Shown here: one piece after another, positions 52,301 to 61,853 of the stretch
Layout: each line of letters opens with the position of its first letter
Position numbering within the stretch: the first letter of the stretch is position 1
NCBI GenBank assembly: GCA_037349105.1
Contig: JAYJMM010000036.1
Coordinates: 4,190,001 to 4,254,000, forward strand
Length of the DNA: 64,000 nt
Source: Limnomonas spitsbergensis
Lineage: Eukaryota; Chlorophyta; Chlorophyceae; Chlamydomonadales
Direction of reading: 5' to 3'
The notes under the pieces: generated by a model
Database searches by the model: none
The model's input: only the letters and a program-made list of their open reading frames with translations
What the model was told of the DNA's origin: nothing
Made by a program: the position numbers and the translations under genes

Positions 52301-53106
52301 TATAAACTAGGGCCTCCATATGAGCCGCGTCAAATCAGTTAATGGAATTGCTGGCCTGCAGGGAGTTCTGTATTGCGAAGACTGGTATGGAAACAATTGT
52401 TGGCTTGGACCTCAGTAGGCGGTTTGAACCTCACACCTCCACCATTAAGTATGTGACGGGGCCCATGTGCCCCATGTGCCCCACATGTATGCCCCACAGG
52501 CATGCATCTGCATAGGCTGGATCAGAGTGCGCAGATATGCCGGATCAGGGGCTGTGGCTGGCCGGTTTAATCCCCAAAACAGAAAATCCACCACATGTAT
52601 CCCAGTATTCTCCTAGCATTAGGGGCAGTGGCTGCAAAAACAATAACTCCATGTCTGCTATGGTGCAAGGAGTACCGTCGTGAATGCATGGGGTGAGCTT
52701 GTATGTACAAGGCATTGTGCATGGAGTGAGCTGGAATTTGGAGGCACCCTGCAAGGGGGGGTGAGCTGGCATGCATAGGGCACTGTGCATGGGGTGAGCT
52801 GACATGCATCAGGCGAACTGGCATGTATGGGGCAATGTGTATGAGATATGCGGGCATGCATGGGGCGCCATGCATAGGATAAGCTAGCATGCTCGGCCTC
52901 ACCGGCTCCACGAAGGCTGTTTCGGCCAAATTGTTTTCTGCCGCGATCCTCTGACACCGTTCGTCACTGAGATCGATACCGCTCGGCAGCAGGAGCACAG
53001 CTGCGGGGTTGCCACTGAATGGCTCCGACGAGAATGCGTCGACCTGGTAGAACGGAAACGTCAGCATGCGCGACATCTTGTTGGCAAACAGGCTGGGGGG
53101 CTGCAT
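43396..53106 (-). CDS. PhzF-family epimerase/isomerase
   Basis: Five minus-strand exons, 53106-52903, 50193-50097, 48610-48474, 45052-44881 and 43715-43396, join with matching phases into 309 aa, the usual length. Exon 1 has [20 protein letters not shown] and [11 protein letters not shown] with the conserved Glu62 that acts as general acid/base in PhzF. Exon 2 gives [20 protein letters not shown]. Exon 3 gives [11 protein letters not shown]. Exon 4 gives GVIVTTSG. Exon 5 gives [13 protein letters not shown], then [13 protein letters not shown] and [12 protein letters not shown]. The usual EDPVTGSAH reads EDHVTGSAH. Members are diaminopimelate-epimerase-like fold isomerases; the substrate in algae is unknown. 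M11 or M14 could be the true start. Introns total about 8.8 kb and hold SINEs and a 2.3-kb array. The gene diverges from PP2C across 263 bp. Confidence 0.93.
43805..43962. repeat. Family M repeat in PhzF intron 4
   Basis: Two to three units with GCACTACCAAGGTAGCACAA and ACGGCACAGGTTACGCCGGG, as at 14945-15118. Confidence 0.65.
44555..44825. repeat. Minisatellite in PhzF intron 4
   Basis: About five units of 45-60 bp containing CTCAAGCACACAAATATGCA and GCAAACCCTTAACCCTNAACCC. The array ends some 55 bp from the exon 4 donor at 44880. Confidence 0.82.
45053..47340 (-). repeat. 24-bp array with copies of the exon 4 acceptor, PhzF intron 3
   Basis: About 80-90 copies of a 24-bp unit GTACAAACAACTGCAGGAGT+GCAG fill 45290-47330. 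At the gene-proximal edge the acceptor and first codons of exon 4 (CACCTGCAG|GTGCGTGAGG as read on the minus strand) recur near 45131 and 45193, and a diverged copy sits at the far edge near 47340. The array is thus bounded on both sides by copies of the junction. Open frames of up to 673 codons here are periodicity artefacts. Confidence 0.88.
47640..47730. repeat. GGGTTCA-type repeat in PhzF intron 3
   Basis: CAGGGTTCAGGTTCAGGGTTCA-like units, a variant of the telomere-like motif found elsewhere in the window. Confidence 0.6.
48020..48295. repeat. 30-bp minisatellite in PhzF intron 3
   Basis: About nine copies of GTTAGATCCGGCTAGATCCT with GTCAGACCCT, some 180 bp from the exon 3 donor. Confidence 0.9.
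48611..48642 (-). repeat. CAG/CTG triplet run at the PhzF exon 3 acceptor
   Basis: Seven CAG triplets on the plus strand read as CTGCTGCTG...CATACAG on the sense strand, directly in front of exon 3, where a pyrimidine tract would normally be. Confidence 0.7.
48770..48835 (-). repeat. Family R4 dispersed repeat in PhzF intron 2
   Basis: GGACGTGAGAGTTAAGGAAA and CAGTGCAGCTTGGGCCGAGC are the reverse complement of the motif at 50600-50675. Confidence 0.5.
49222..49405 (+). mobile_element. SINE-like element (family S), clearest B box
   Basis: It starts GATTCAGCTACAATTCAGCA and has GGTTTGATCCC at 49333-49343, one base from the tRNA-type B-box consensus GGTTCGANNCC. It is followed by CAGTGACGGCTGCC. 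It lies in PhzF intron 2, antisense to the gene. Confidence 0.6.
49745..49930 (+). repeat. Family R3 dispersed repeat in PhzF intron 2
   Basis: TTTGATTTGCCTTCCCTCGG, CTGACTGAAATCTGGCGTAG and CCCCAAACAACGTTTATTAT are present in the same order as at 63190-63350. Confidence 0.7.
50370..50555 (-). repeat. Family R3 dispersed repeat in PhzF intron 2 or 1 side
   Basis: ATGTTGTTTGGGTTGAGGGA through GCGCCAGTTTTCAGTCGAAA to CCCGAGGGAAGGCAAATCAA. It lies just upstream (5' side) of exon 2, in intron 1, and is inverted relative to the copy at 49745. Confidence 0.68.
50560..50785 (+). mobile_element. Composite of SINE-like ends around an R4 repeat
   Basis: CTTCAGCCACATCACGGCCT at the left and TGGTTCCCAGCAGCCG with CCCAGTGATGGCC at the right fit family S. 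The centre holds CCGCGCTGTTTCCTTAACCC and CCCCTGCGGGGCGTAG (family R4). R4 may therefore be part of, or inserted in, a longer S-type element. Confidence 0.45.
51438..51465. repeat. (TAA)n microsatellite in PhzF intron 1
   Basis: Nine AAT triplets in a row. Confidence 0.9.
52105..52250 (-). mobile_element. SINE-like element (family S), minus orientation
   Basis: On the minus strand: TAGCTCGGCTACATTTCAGC, GGTTTGACCCCAGTTGG as B-box-like core, and an end CTCATAGCTGAAGAT. It is in PhzF intron 1. Confidence 0.58.
52670..52895. repeat. Donor-proximal GCATG-rich repeat, PhzF intron 1
   Basis: About six units near 34 bp with GGGGTGAGCTGGCATGCATA and GGGCACTGTGCAT. It begins within 10 bp of the exon 1 donor at 52902. 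Confidence 0.75.
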
Positions 53107-53369
53107 CTATGCTCGCATGTCGCAAAGCATCGTTTTCAGAGCAAATGAAGAAAGAAAGAAAGCGTTGAGGCGTGGCTTGAAGAATGCGGCACAGCACGCA
53201 TGCTGGCCACCCGACTGTGGAACAGGCTGGTGACAGCCTGTCACACAGTTGTGGTTCGGCTGTACGCACCCGTACGGCACTACGGCACATGTGCTCTTGC
53301 CTAGGTCGCTGCTTGCAGCCAACAGCAACACTGATTCACGTGATGGCCTAGGCCTAAGCTTAAACGAAC
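53107..53369. promoter_or_regulatory. Short divergent intergenic region between PhzF and PP2C
   Basis: Only 263 bp separate the two start codons, so both promoters and leaders must be compact, lie here or overlap the neighbouring first exons. It contains a GAAAGAAAGAAAG run and the inverted-looking CACCCGTACGGCACTACGGC. No TATA box is obvious. Confidence 0.6.
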
Positions 53370-56300
53370 ATGCTTCCCATACCGCATCAGCTGCTGCTGC
53401 AGCCACCCGACGCCGGGGCCTCGAGCAGCTCTGCATCCGGCCTCCACCCGGCCCTCTTTACCATCACTGCAGCATCTTTCTCGATCCGCTACCCCCCGAT
53501 CGGAGCGGAAGCGGCGAGATGTAGCCCGTCGATGCTGTCGCTCACGCAACTAGCGGACGTCCACGCCACCCGTTCCACCAACGCCGGAGAATGGACCATC
53601 GGCCGCGCCACCGGGAACATGTCCAAGGTGCCCAGGTTCAACCTCGCGACATGCATGGTGCAGACAGAGGCTCCGCATGCGAGGTGTGTAGGGGTGCTCG
53701 GGACGGGCTGAATCCCTCTCTCCTTTTGGAAAGCCGCCCATGTGGGGTGAGTGCGCGGAACACACTTGGACGTGGGCATGCTGGGCCTGGCACCAGACAT
53801 GCTGGGTTGGGGTGGGGCATGGCAGATTTAGGGCAGGTCGTGAAGGGGGCATAACAGAGTCAGGGCGGGGCATGCCGGGACCGGGCGGGGCAAGCCGAGG
53901 CTTGGGTAGAGCACGCCGGCTCCAGGGCGGGGCATGCCTTGGCCAGGTTGAGACTCGCCAGGGTCTGGACAGGGCATGTCGTGGCCAGGGTAGGCTGGGC
54001 GAGGGGCATGCCGGGATCCGGGATGTGGATCTCAGCCCTTCCCCACTCTCATGAACGATAGCCCCGTCCGCTCACCTCTCAGTGTTACTCATCCTACGCG
54101 ATGCAGTTGGGATCAGTTGAAGTGTCTAAATAAAATTACTAATAAACTCCATGCACAGGCTGGGTCCCCGTGGCGGCGCCGTCAGCGGTGTGCGCGTCAG
54201 CATGGGCAGCCTGACACGCAAAGGCTTCGCTCCGGGCTACAAGGATGAGAACCAGGACAGCCTGTTTGCTTATGAGGCGAGGGAGGCGGTGGCCGGGCCC
54301 CTGCAGTGCCTGATGGGCGTGTTTGACGGACACGGGCCGGAGGGGCATAAGGTGGGGCTTGCCAGAAGGGAATGAGGTGGTGCTTGACGGAAGGGTACGG
54401 GGGAATGAGAGGGGATTGGTAGGTAGGAAGGGATGAGGGGAATGAGGTGTTGTATGACAGAAGGGGATGGGGGCATAAGAGGGGGCTGCATGGGAGGGGA
54501 TGAGGGGAATGAGTTGACCCCCCCCAGCTTCTCCTCATTGCCAGATGTCTGGACCTCTTTCTCAGCTTAACACATCAGCGCACATGGGAGGAGCTCAGGG
54601 GAGGGTGCAGTGTCGAGGCCAACCGCCGGGACGTCAGTGATACGCGTGGCAGCATAGCTGAACTCAGCCTCTACATGCATACGGTACTGGTACCGGGACT
54701 TGAAATCCATGATATTTCCTCGAGTCTCTGGAAGCATTGAACCAGTGATCTCTCTTCCTGCATTTAGCAATGAATTCCTCTGGATGTGTTTATGTATACT
54801 CCACCTGGACGTGATACTCGAGGAGCACAGCCCCATGCCCCCATGCCCTGACCCATCAAGTGTCCATAGCTCCCTCCACACGCACACCCCTCCACACACA
54901 GACCATGGGTGCACAACAAGGCACTCCCTCCACCCTCTCCATGCGGCGCATGCACGCGCACACACCATGCACACGTACACGTTCCTACACCCTTTCAGGT
55001 TTCAGGGTTTGTCAAGCGCCTGCTTCCGCACAGCTTCTCCGGAGGCCTGATCCAGGGCATGCCCCCCGGGGATGCCCTTTCGGCCGCTTTTGCCGCGGTC
55101 AACGGACGCATGGAGGCGGCACCTGCGGACCGCGGTCGCGGCTGCGACGGCTGCAGTGGCAGAGAGTGCGGCAGCTGCAGACCTGCCTGTGGATTCGACG
55201 CATACACCAGCGGCTCCACCGCCGTCGTGACCTACCTAGAGGTGGGGGGATGATGGTGATGGCGGGAAGGATCGGCTCGATGGTGATGGTAATGGCATGA
55301 TGATGGCATGATGATGATGATGATGGTGATAACTTGATGGTGATGATGGTGATGGCATAATGGTGATGGTAGTGGCATAATGGTGATGGTGATGGCATGA
55401 TGATGGTCTTGATGGGCGTTATGGTGATGATGGGGATGATGCAGTCCATGCAGAACGAATACATCCGTGATTCCCCTCATGCGTCTGGCCACCGCAGTTC
55501 ATGAATGACATGAGCATGCGTTGTTCATGCCCCGATGCTCCATGCCTCCGGCCCCGCATATCATGCATAACAAGTGCATGCCAATGCAGGGCACTGCACT
55601 GATACCGGTGACCCCAGTCCATGCATGACAAGTGCATGGCTGCATGGACGTGCATGCAAATGCAGGATACCATGTTCTGATACTGGCCACCCTATTCCAT
55701 GCATTACAAGTGCATGGACGTACATGCAAATGTAGGACTCTGCACTCATGCTGGCCACCCTATTCCATGCATTACAAATGCATGCATGTGCATGTAAATG
55801 TAGGGGAATGCACTGATGCTGGCCACTCTAGTTCATGCATGACAAGTGCATGCATGTGCATGCAAATATAGGGAAATGCACTGATGCCGGCCACTGTAGT
55901 CCATGCATGACAAGTGCATGGACATACATGCAAATTACAGGACAGCATGTACCATCGCCGGCCACCCCGGTTCATGCATGACAAGTGCATGAACTTGCAG
56001 GACACTGTATTGATGCCGGCTCCTGGGTAGCTGGCCCCTGCAGTCCCAGGATAGCAATTCATGACATTTTTTATTCGGACTTGAATATGTGATCGTAGGA
56101 TGGCATGCTGACGACGGCCTGGAGCGGGGACTCGCGTGCTATTATGGGCGTGGAGCATGATGACGGGCCTCTGCTCGCTGAGGTGGCTCTGAGCCGGAAA
56201 GGGGGCTTGAGGGCTGCATCCCTGAAGCAACACATTGGGAGCAGCGCCTCCTCCTCCTCCTCCTCCTCCTCCTCCTCATCCCCCACCCCTTCAATCTCAT

Positions 56301-59300
56301 CAGCATCATCCTCATCATCGTCATCTGGGCATTCTTCGCGGTCCTCCGGAAGCCTCACGAGGTTTGGCGTTTTCGACACTGCGGAGGAGGAGGCCGAGGA
56401 GGAGGCGGCACCCCAAACGCTGAAAAGCCTGGACGATCCAGCTGGCAGCCCTGCCAGGCCCGCACCCGGCAGTGTGGAAGGTGGGGGCGCTGGCCTCAGC
56501 TTTTCAGCATCTTCCAGCCCGACCTCCAGCTTTGTGTCCAGCGTCGGCACTGACAGCTCCCTGGCTGCAGCCAGCATCTCGTGGCAGGCTGTCGAGCTGA
56601 GTGTGGATCATAAGCCGGAGCGACTGGATGAACGCAAGCGCGTGACCCAGTGTGGGGGCAGGGTCAGCCGGACATACTCGTCCTCGACTGGGCGTCCTAA
56701 TGGTGAGAGGCTGAGAGCCATGGCAGGGTGTGGATTGTGCAGGGCTGGGGTGTGGATGCGGGGTGAGGATGGGGGGTGTAAATGCAGGGTGTCGATGCAG
56801 GGTATGGTTGCAGAGTGTGAATGGAGGTGTGAATATATGGTGTGGACTGTGGATGCGGGGTGCAGATGCAGGGTGTGGATCCGGGTTGTTAATGTAGGGT
56901 GTGGATCCGGGGTGTGAATGCAGGATGGGGTGGAAGGTGGACTGTTGGGGATGAGAGAGGAGAATAAATCTGCGTATTGAGGTGTGCCTATATTTACGTC
57001 ATTCCCTCAGGGCTTGCCAAAAGTGCCAGAGCTTTTTACACAAGTATCTGGCAGGCCCTGCCCCCATTATCCGGGTTTCCCCCCCCCACAAGTGTCTGGC
57101 AGGCCCTGCCCTCATAATCCGGGTTTTTTTCCTCCACAAGTGTCTGGCAGGACATGCTGTAAGTGCCCGGGCTCTTTTGTTGTTCACAAGCGTCTGGCAG
57201 GCCATGCAACAAGTGCCCGGGCTATTCCTTGTGTCACAGGCTCAACCTTCTCCGCTCCCAGCTTTCCAGCTCATCTCTATCGTATGTTGCCGTGTGCCCC
57301 CCCCCCCCCCATTAACCCCTCCCCTGCCGCTTCCCCATATTCTTCACAGTGTCCTTCTCTCGCCATTCCAACCCTGTGCTGCTCTCCGCTTTGCGGCAGG
57401 TGTATATCGTACGCGGGACATTTTATTGGTCCCATGCCTCTTTTTCCTATGCTTTGCAGATGGCCCCTGTCGCATGTGGCCGTTTTCCTACTTCTTCACG
57501 CCAAGACCTCATGCATTAAACCGTCCCAACAAACTTCCCATTCCCACACATGCTGCCCTCCGCTTTGCGGAATGTCCCGATGGTATCTGGATATCATGTC
57601 CTCTCCACGCCACTTCCTCACGCATCAAATCGTCCCTAAACCCTCGCCATCCCCCCACGGTGCTGCCCACCGCTCTCATGCAGGTCCTTACCGCGTTTGG
57701 TTACAGGACCGAAACTCACCAGGGCTGGCCATGAGCAGGGCTATGGGGGTGAGCGATGGTTATTGAGGGGCAGGCTGGTTATCGAACCTGGCAGGGCTGG
57801 CCATGAGCAGGGCTGTGGGGGTGAGTGATGGTAGTTGAGGGACAGGCTGGGTGTTGAGCCTGGCAGGGCTGGCCATGAGCAGGGCTGTGGGGGTGAGTGA
57901 TGGTAGTTGAGGTACAGGCTGGGTGTTGAGCCTGGCAGGGCTGGCCATGAGCAGGGCTGTGGGGGTGAGTGATGGTAGTTGAGAGACAGGACGGGTGTTG
58001 AGCCTGGCAGGGCTGGCCATGAGCAGGGCTGTGGGGGTGAGTGATGGTAGTTGAGGGACAGGCTGGGTGTTGAGCCTGGCAGGGCTGGCCATGAGCAGGG
58101 CTGTGGGGGTGAGTGATGGTAGTTGAGGGACAGGCTGGGTGTTGAGCCTGGCAGGGCTGGCCATGAGCAGGGCTGTGGGGGTGAGTGATGGTAGTTGAGG
58201 AACAGGCTGGGTGTTGAGCCTGGCAGGGCTGGCCATGAGCAGGGCTGTGGGGGTGAGTGATGGTAGTTGAGGGACAGGCTGGGTGTTGAGCCTGGCAGGG
58301 CTGGCCATGAGCAGGGCTGTGGGGGTGAGTGATGGTAGTTGAGGGACAGGCTGGGTGTTGAGCCTGGCAGGGCTGGCCATGAGCAGGGCTGTGGGGGTGA
58401 GTGATGGTAGTTGAGGGACAGGCTGGGTGTTGAGCCTGGCAGGGCTGGCCATGAGCAGGGCTGTGGGGGTGAGTGATGGTAGTTGAGGGACAGGCTGGGT
58501 GTCGAGCCTGGCAGGGCTGGCCATGAGCAGGGCTGTGGGGGTGAGTGATGGTAGTTGAGGAACAGGCTGGGTGTTGAGCCTGGCAGGGCTGGCCATGAGC
58601 AGGGCTGTGGGGGTGAGTGATGGTAGTTGAGGGACAGGCTGGGTGTTGAGCCTGGCAGGGCTGGCCATGAGCAGGGCTGTGGGGGTGAGTGATGGTAGTT
58701 GAGGAACAGGCTGGGTGTTGAGCCTGGCAGGGCTGGCCATGAGCAGGGCTGTGGGGGTGAGTGATGGTAGTTGAGGGACAGGCTGGGTGTTGAGCCTGGC
58801 AGGGCTGGCCATGAGCAGGGCTGTGGATGTGAGTGATGGTAGTTGAGGGACAGGCTGGGTGTTGAGCCTGGCAGGGCTGGCCATGAGCAGGGCTGTGGAG
58901 GTGAGTGATGGTAGTTGAGGGGCAGGCTGGGTGTCGAGCCTGGCAGGGCTGGGACTTGCGCCCTAGGACCCATGAGAGGGTCACTGAGAATCTGGGACCT
59001 GGATGACAAGAAGCATACTCTGGGTGGTGTGGGGCCTTTGACCTTGCTGTACAGCTCCTCCCGCCTTCCAGGGTTTCCCAGTACGGCGGTTTGGGCCCAA
59101 ATTTTGAACAGTTTCATACCGTACTGTTTACAACACCGTTACTGCACCGTTAGGAATACCGTTCTATCAATTTTCTTACCATTCAGTCAATGTCGTCCTA
59201 CCTTACCCGTACCGTACCGCATTTCCGTGCTGGGTAACCCTGCCGCTCTCGAATCCTGCAGGGGGATTTTAAGGGGCCTAGGCTTCAGGGTTAAGGGTTT

Positions 59301-60335
59301 TCCTTGCCTTGTTTTTATTACTTCTTAACACCAGAAGGGCTATGCATCGCTACTCATTTCCATCCTTTCTTGCGACAGGACTTGGCAGCCCGGCCAGCGG
59401 GCATCATTTGCACGCCCGAGGTGTCCCGCGTGGCCTTGCCAGCCGCAAAAGTAGCAACAGTAGAAACAACAGGAGCAGCGGTGGGGGGCACTGGTGACAG
59501 CTGCATTGACGTCAGGGAGGCTGCCCCAGCCAGAAGCAGCAGGAGCAGCATCACGGGCAGGTGCTTTGTTGTGCTGGCCAGCGACGGCGTGTGGGAGTAC
59601 ATGAGTAACCAAGAAGTGGTGGACATTGTGGCGCCGAGGATAAAATGGGGGCGGCCGCCGCGCCGGGACAACAGCGAGCAAGATGCGTTGTTGTCTGAAC
59701 GCGGCAGCGGAGGTGGGGCTGGGGCTGGGGCTGGTGTAGCGCGTGGTGCTCAGACAGCCAGTGACTCATCTAGGACGTCGGATTTGAAACAGACTGGGTT
59801 GGAAAGCTGGCCTGCCTTACCCTCCTGGCTGGGCTGGCTGTCAGGCCCCACTGCTGCTGCGGATTCCTCACAAGCTGACTCAGCAGCTGAGAGCGATAGC
59901 AGCAGCAGCAACAGCAATGTTAGTGTTGGCAATAAAGCGCCTCTCCGCCCTGGGCTCAGGGCGCCGGTGCCTCCACCTGTTGTTCCCGCTGAATTACCTA
60001 CGGGCAGCACAGCAGCAGCAACGACGTTTGAAGCCGATCAGAAACGGCGCTATAGGTGGGCGTCGAACCGATCACAGCAGGGCAGCCAGCCCGCTGTGAG
60101 TGCTGCCAGTAGCGCTAGCCGCCTTGGGGGCAGTGCGAGCGGGGCAAAAGCGGCAGGCGAGACAGGCGACAGCCATGACGCCTTGAGCGACGACGGTGTG
60201 TTGGACGCGTGCGAGGCGGTGGCCGGCGAATCGCTTGCGAGGTGGATGGCGGAGTACGGCGGGCAGTACATAGATGACATCACGATCGTGATCGCAAAGT
60301 TTGAGCCTGCGGCAGGCCTACGGCAGGATAGGTAG
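53370..60335 (+). CDS. PP2C-type serine/threonine protein phosphatase with large insertions
   Basis: Six exons, 53370-53683, 54159-54351, 54999-55241, 56099-56702, 57684-57748 and 59379-60335, join with matching phases into 791 aa. All key PP2C motifs are present: KDENQDSLF, VFDGHGPEGH (metal-binding D161), SGSTAVVTYLE, TAWSGDSRAIMG, ELSVDHKPER, VWLQDRNSPGLAMSRAMG, VLASDGVWEYMSNQEVVD (D542) and DDITIVIAKF (D772/D773). It should therefore be an active Mg/Mn-dependent phosphatase. The layout resembles plant and algal cytosolic or nuclear PP2Cs. Two low-complexity insertions interrupt the fold: a Ser/Glu-rich one in exon 4 (about residues 275-425) and a Ser/Ala/Gly-rich one in exon 6 (about residues 570-740). 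Residues 1-100 are poorly conserved. No regulatory domain is recognised. Confidence 0.95.
53690..54025. repeat. GGGCATGCC-rich repeat in PP2C intron 1
   Basis: Units near 25-30 bp such as GGGCGGGGCATGCCGGGACC recur about eight times after the exon 1 donor. Confidence 0.7.
55250..55440. repeat. GATGGT microsatellite in PP2C intron 3
   Basis: Runs of GATGGTGATGG and CATGATGATGATG begin within ten bases of the exon 3 donor at 55242. Confidence 0.85.
55600..56020. repeat. 70-bp minisatellite in PP2C intron 3
   Basis: About six units with CCATGCATGACAAGTGCATG, CATGCAAATGCAGG and CACTGATGCCGGCCAC. Confidence 0.88.
56703..56940. repeat. GTGTGGATGCAGGG repeat in PP2C intron 4
   Basis: Short degenerate units GTGTGGATGC(A/G)GGG begin about 50 bp after the exon 4 donor. 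Confidence 0.7.
57030..57240. repeat. Minisatellite of about 57 bp in PP2C intron 4
   Basis: Four to five units with CACAAGTGTCTGGCAGGCCC and CATAATCCGGGTTT. Confidence 0.82.
57372..57683 (+). repeat. Ghost copies of the PP2C exon 5 acceptor
   Basis: The true junction TGCTGCCCACCGCTCTCATGCAG|GTCC at 57661-57687 is preceded by similar stretches: TGCTGCTCTCCGCTTTGCGGCAG|GTGT at about 57378 and TGCTGCCCTCCGCTTTGCGG at about 57549. Spacing is roughly 110-170 bp. Confidence 0.6.
57715..58965 (+). repeat. 72-bp array of PP2C exon 5 end plus donor
   Basis: The exon 5 end AGGGCTGGCCATGAGCAGGG+CTATGGG|GGTGAGC is followed by about 17 units of 72 bp, each containing GGCAGGGCTGGCCATGAGCA, GGGCTGTGGG|GTGAGTGATG and GTAGTTGAGGGACAGG. 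Candidate donors thus fall at 57749, 57821, 57893 and so on every 72 bp. Each intronic part has an in-frame TGA, so use of any later donor would truncate the protein. Minus-strand frames of 374-458 codons across it are spurious. Confidence 0.95.
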
Positions 60336-61853
60336 CTGGCTGACTAGCGGCATGCCCTGCCATCTAAGTGACAAATTAGTTATTGTTACTGGAAGCCTCT
60401 GGGGGCTTGCTAGGCTTGATTCGAAGAGTTCAAAACCTTAACCCTTAACCCCGATAATCACCTGCGCAGGGTTTGCATGTGCTTCAACATTTCTTTAGGG
60501 TCTGGGCTTGGCGTAGGACAAAGGGCTGGTGTTCTGGGGGGGTACAGGGCAACTTCTTGGCAGCATCCAAAATAGGTCAGGCCCAAGGCAAAGCAGGTTG
60601 CCAGATAATCACCTGCTCAGGGTCTGCCTGGAGTCAGGCCTGCAGCGGCAGATGTAAGAAATAGGGGGCATTTGTTACACCCTCCCTAAGAGCGGATTCA
60701 CACCTGGCTGGTTTCGCGTTTATTTGGCAAGTTTGGGTACCTCGGTTTCGCACGGTTTCGCAACTTGGGGTACGACCCCCAGTTTCAGTTTGGTTGGTTT
60801 CGCAATGGTTTGGTTTCGCCAAACTGAGCTTCCCGCAAGAAGGCTTTCTGACGCCGAAACAACCAACCGAAACGGCAAACTGAACTAGGTGTGAATAAGG
60901 GGCGGCATAACTCGGTGCCGCAGCCACATCCGTGCCGCTGCTAGGCAGCAGGTGTAGCTACCTGTCTGGAGGCGGCAGATGTCAGAAAGACGTTACAAGG
61001 ATGCGACCACCTACTTCTATGACATGTTGATTGCTGATGGGTAAATTGAAGCTACTCCTCTGGCCCAGCTCAAAATGGCTAGGCTATGGTACCAGTACGG
61101 CCGTCAAACTGACCCACAAGCATGGGGGGGCATTAAATCCTAGTGGGGGGTCGATTGTGTTGTCGACCAAACAGTTGGGAAAACTAAAGATTTTGGGGCT
61201 GGTAGGGTACCCAGTCACTACCCACATTCTACTGGTAGGTCAATGACGTTACACCTCTGGGCCCTGCTCAAGAGGGCTTGGCGGCGTGGGTGCCCAACTG
61301 TCTACTGGTAAGTGCTTACCGTTTGTGCAATTTTGATGCTACGCCTTCCCCATTTCACAGACAGAAACGTCGTGGATTTCTCGGCAGTTCAGAGTTATAT
61401 GTTAACATGTTACTATCACTGCAGTCCGGCAAACAGGCCCCTAGTTAAGTACCAGAGATCCAAGTCGGCCTGGGTAGGTTGGACATAACATGCAGGCCCA
61501 ACCTAAACGATTTGGCGATTCAAAATTGACCAAACAGGTAGCGGGCCTAGAAAATATTAAATATCATGGCGATGTGCCATCCCAGGGGTGGAGTGATAAC
61601 CATCCGTGGGGGTGCCCAACTATCCAGTTGGGAGATAAGGTAAGCAGGTCTAGGTTAGCAGCTCATTTCACTACTAAGGGCATTGGCTTTACCACATAAA
61701 TACCCCGTGCGGCAGTCACCAAGGTTCAGTGTTAGTTCCAGCCAGTACCCCAGCTCTCAACGGTTCGTGCGCCGTCAGTTGGCCACCCTCGCGGCCGAGC
61801 CTTTTCGAGCAGGGCCTAGAGGCATCACCTAAATACACGGTTTGTGTACGAGC
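60336..61853. other. Intergenic between convergent genes, with mobile-element remnants
   Basis: No exon is supported. It contains the 60696-60896 MITE candidate, a minus-strand family L tail at 61235-61310 (CAATGACGTTACACCTCTGG; GCGTGGGTGCCCAACTGTC) and a plus-strand tail end at 61775-61830 (CAGTTGGCCACCCTCGCGGC; AGCAGGGCCTAGAGGCATCA). Confidence 0.6.
60696..60896. mobile_element. Candidate small foldback/MITE element, about 200 bp
   Basis: It begins ATTCACACCTGGCTGGTTTC and ends with the inverted AACTAGGTGTGAAT. The interior is rich in opposed GGTTTCGC and GCGAAACC words, so the element can fold back. No coding capacity and no clear target duplication. Confidence 0.5.

Noticed and set aside
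57741..59117. Three overlapping minus-strand frames of 374-458 codons
   Set aside because: They follow from a 72-bp unit divisible by three. The real content is copied PP2C exon end and donor on the plus strand.
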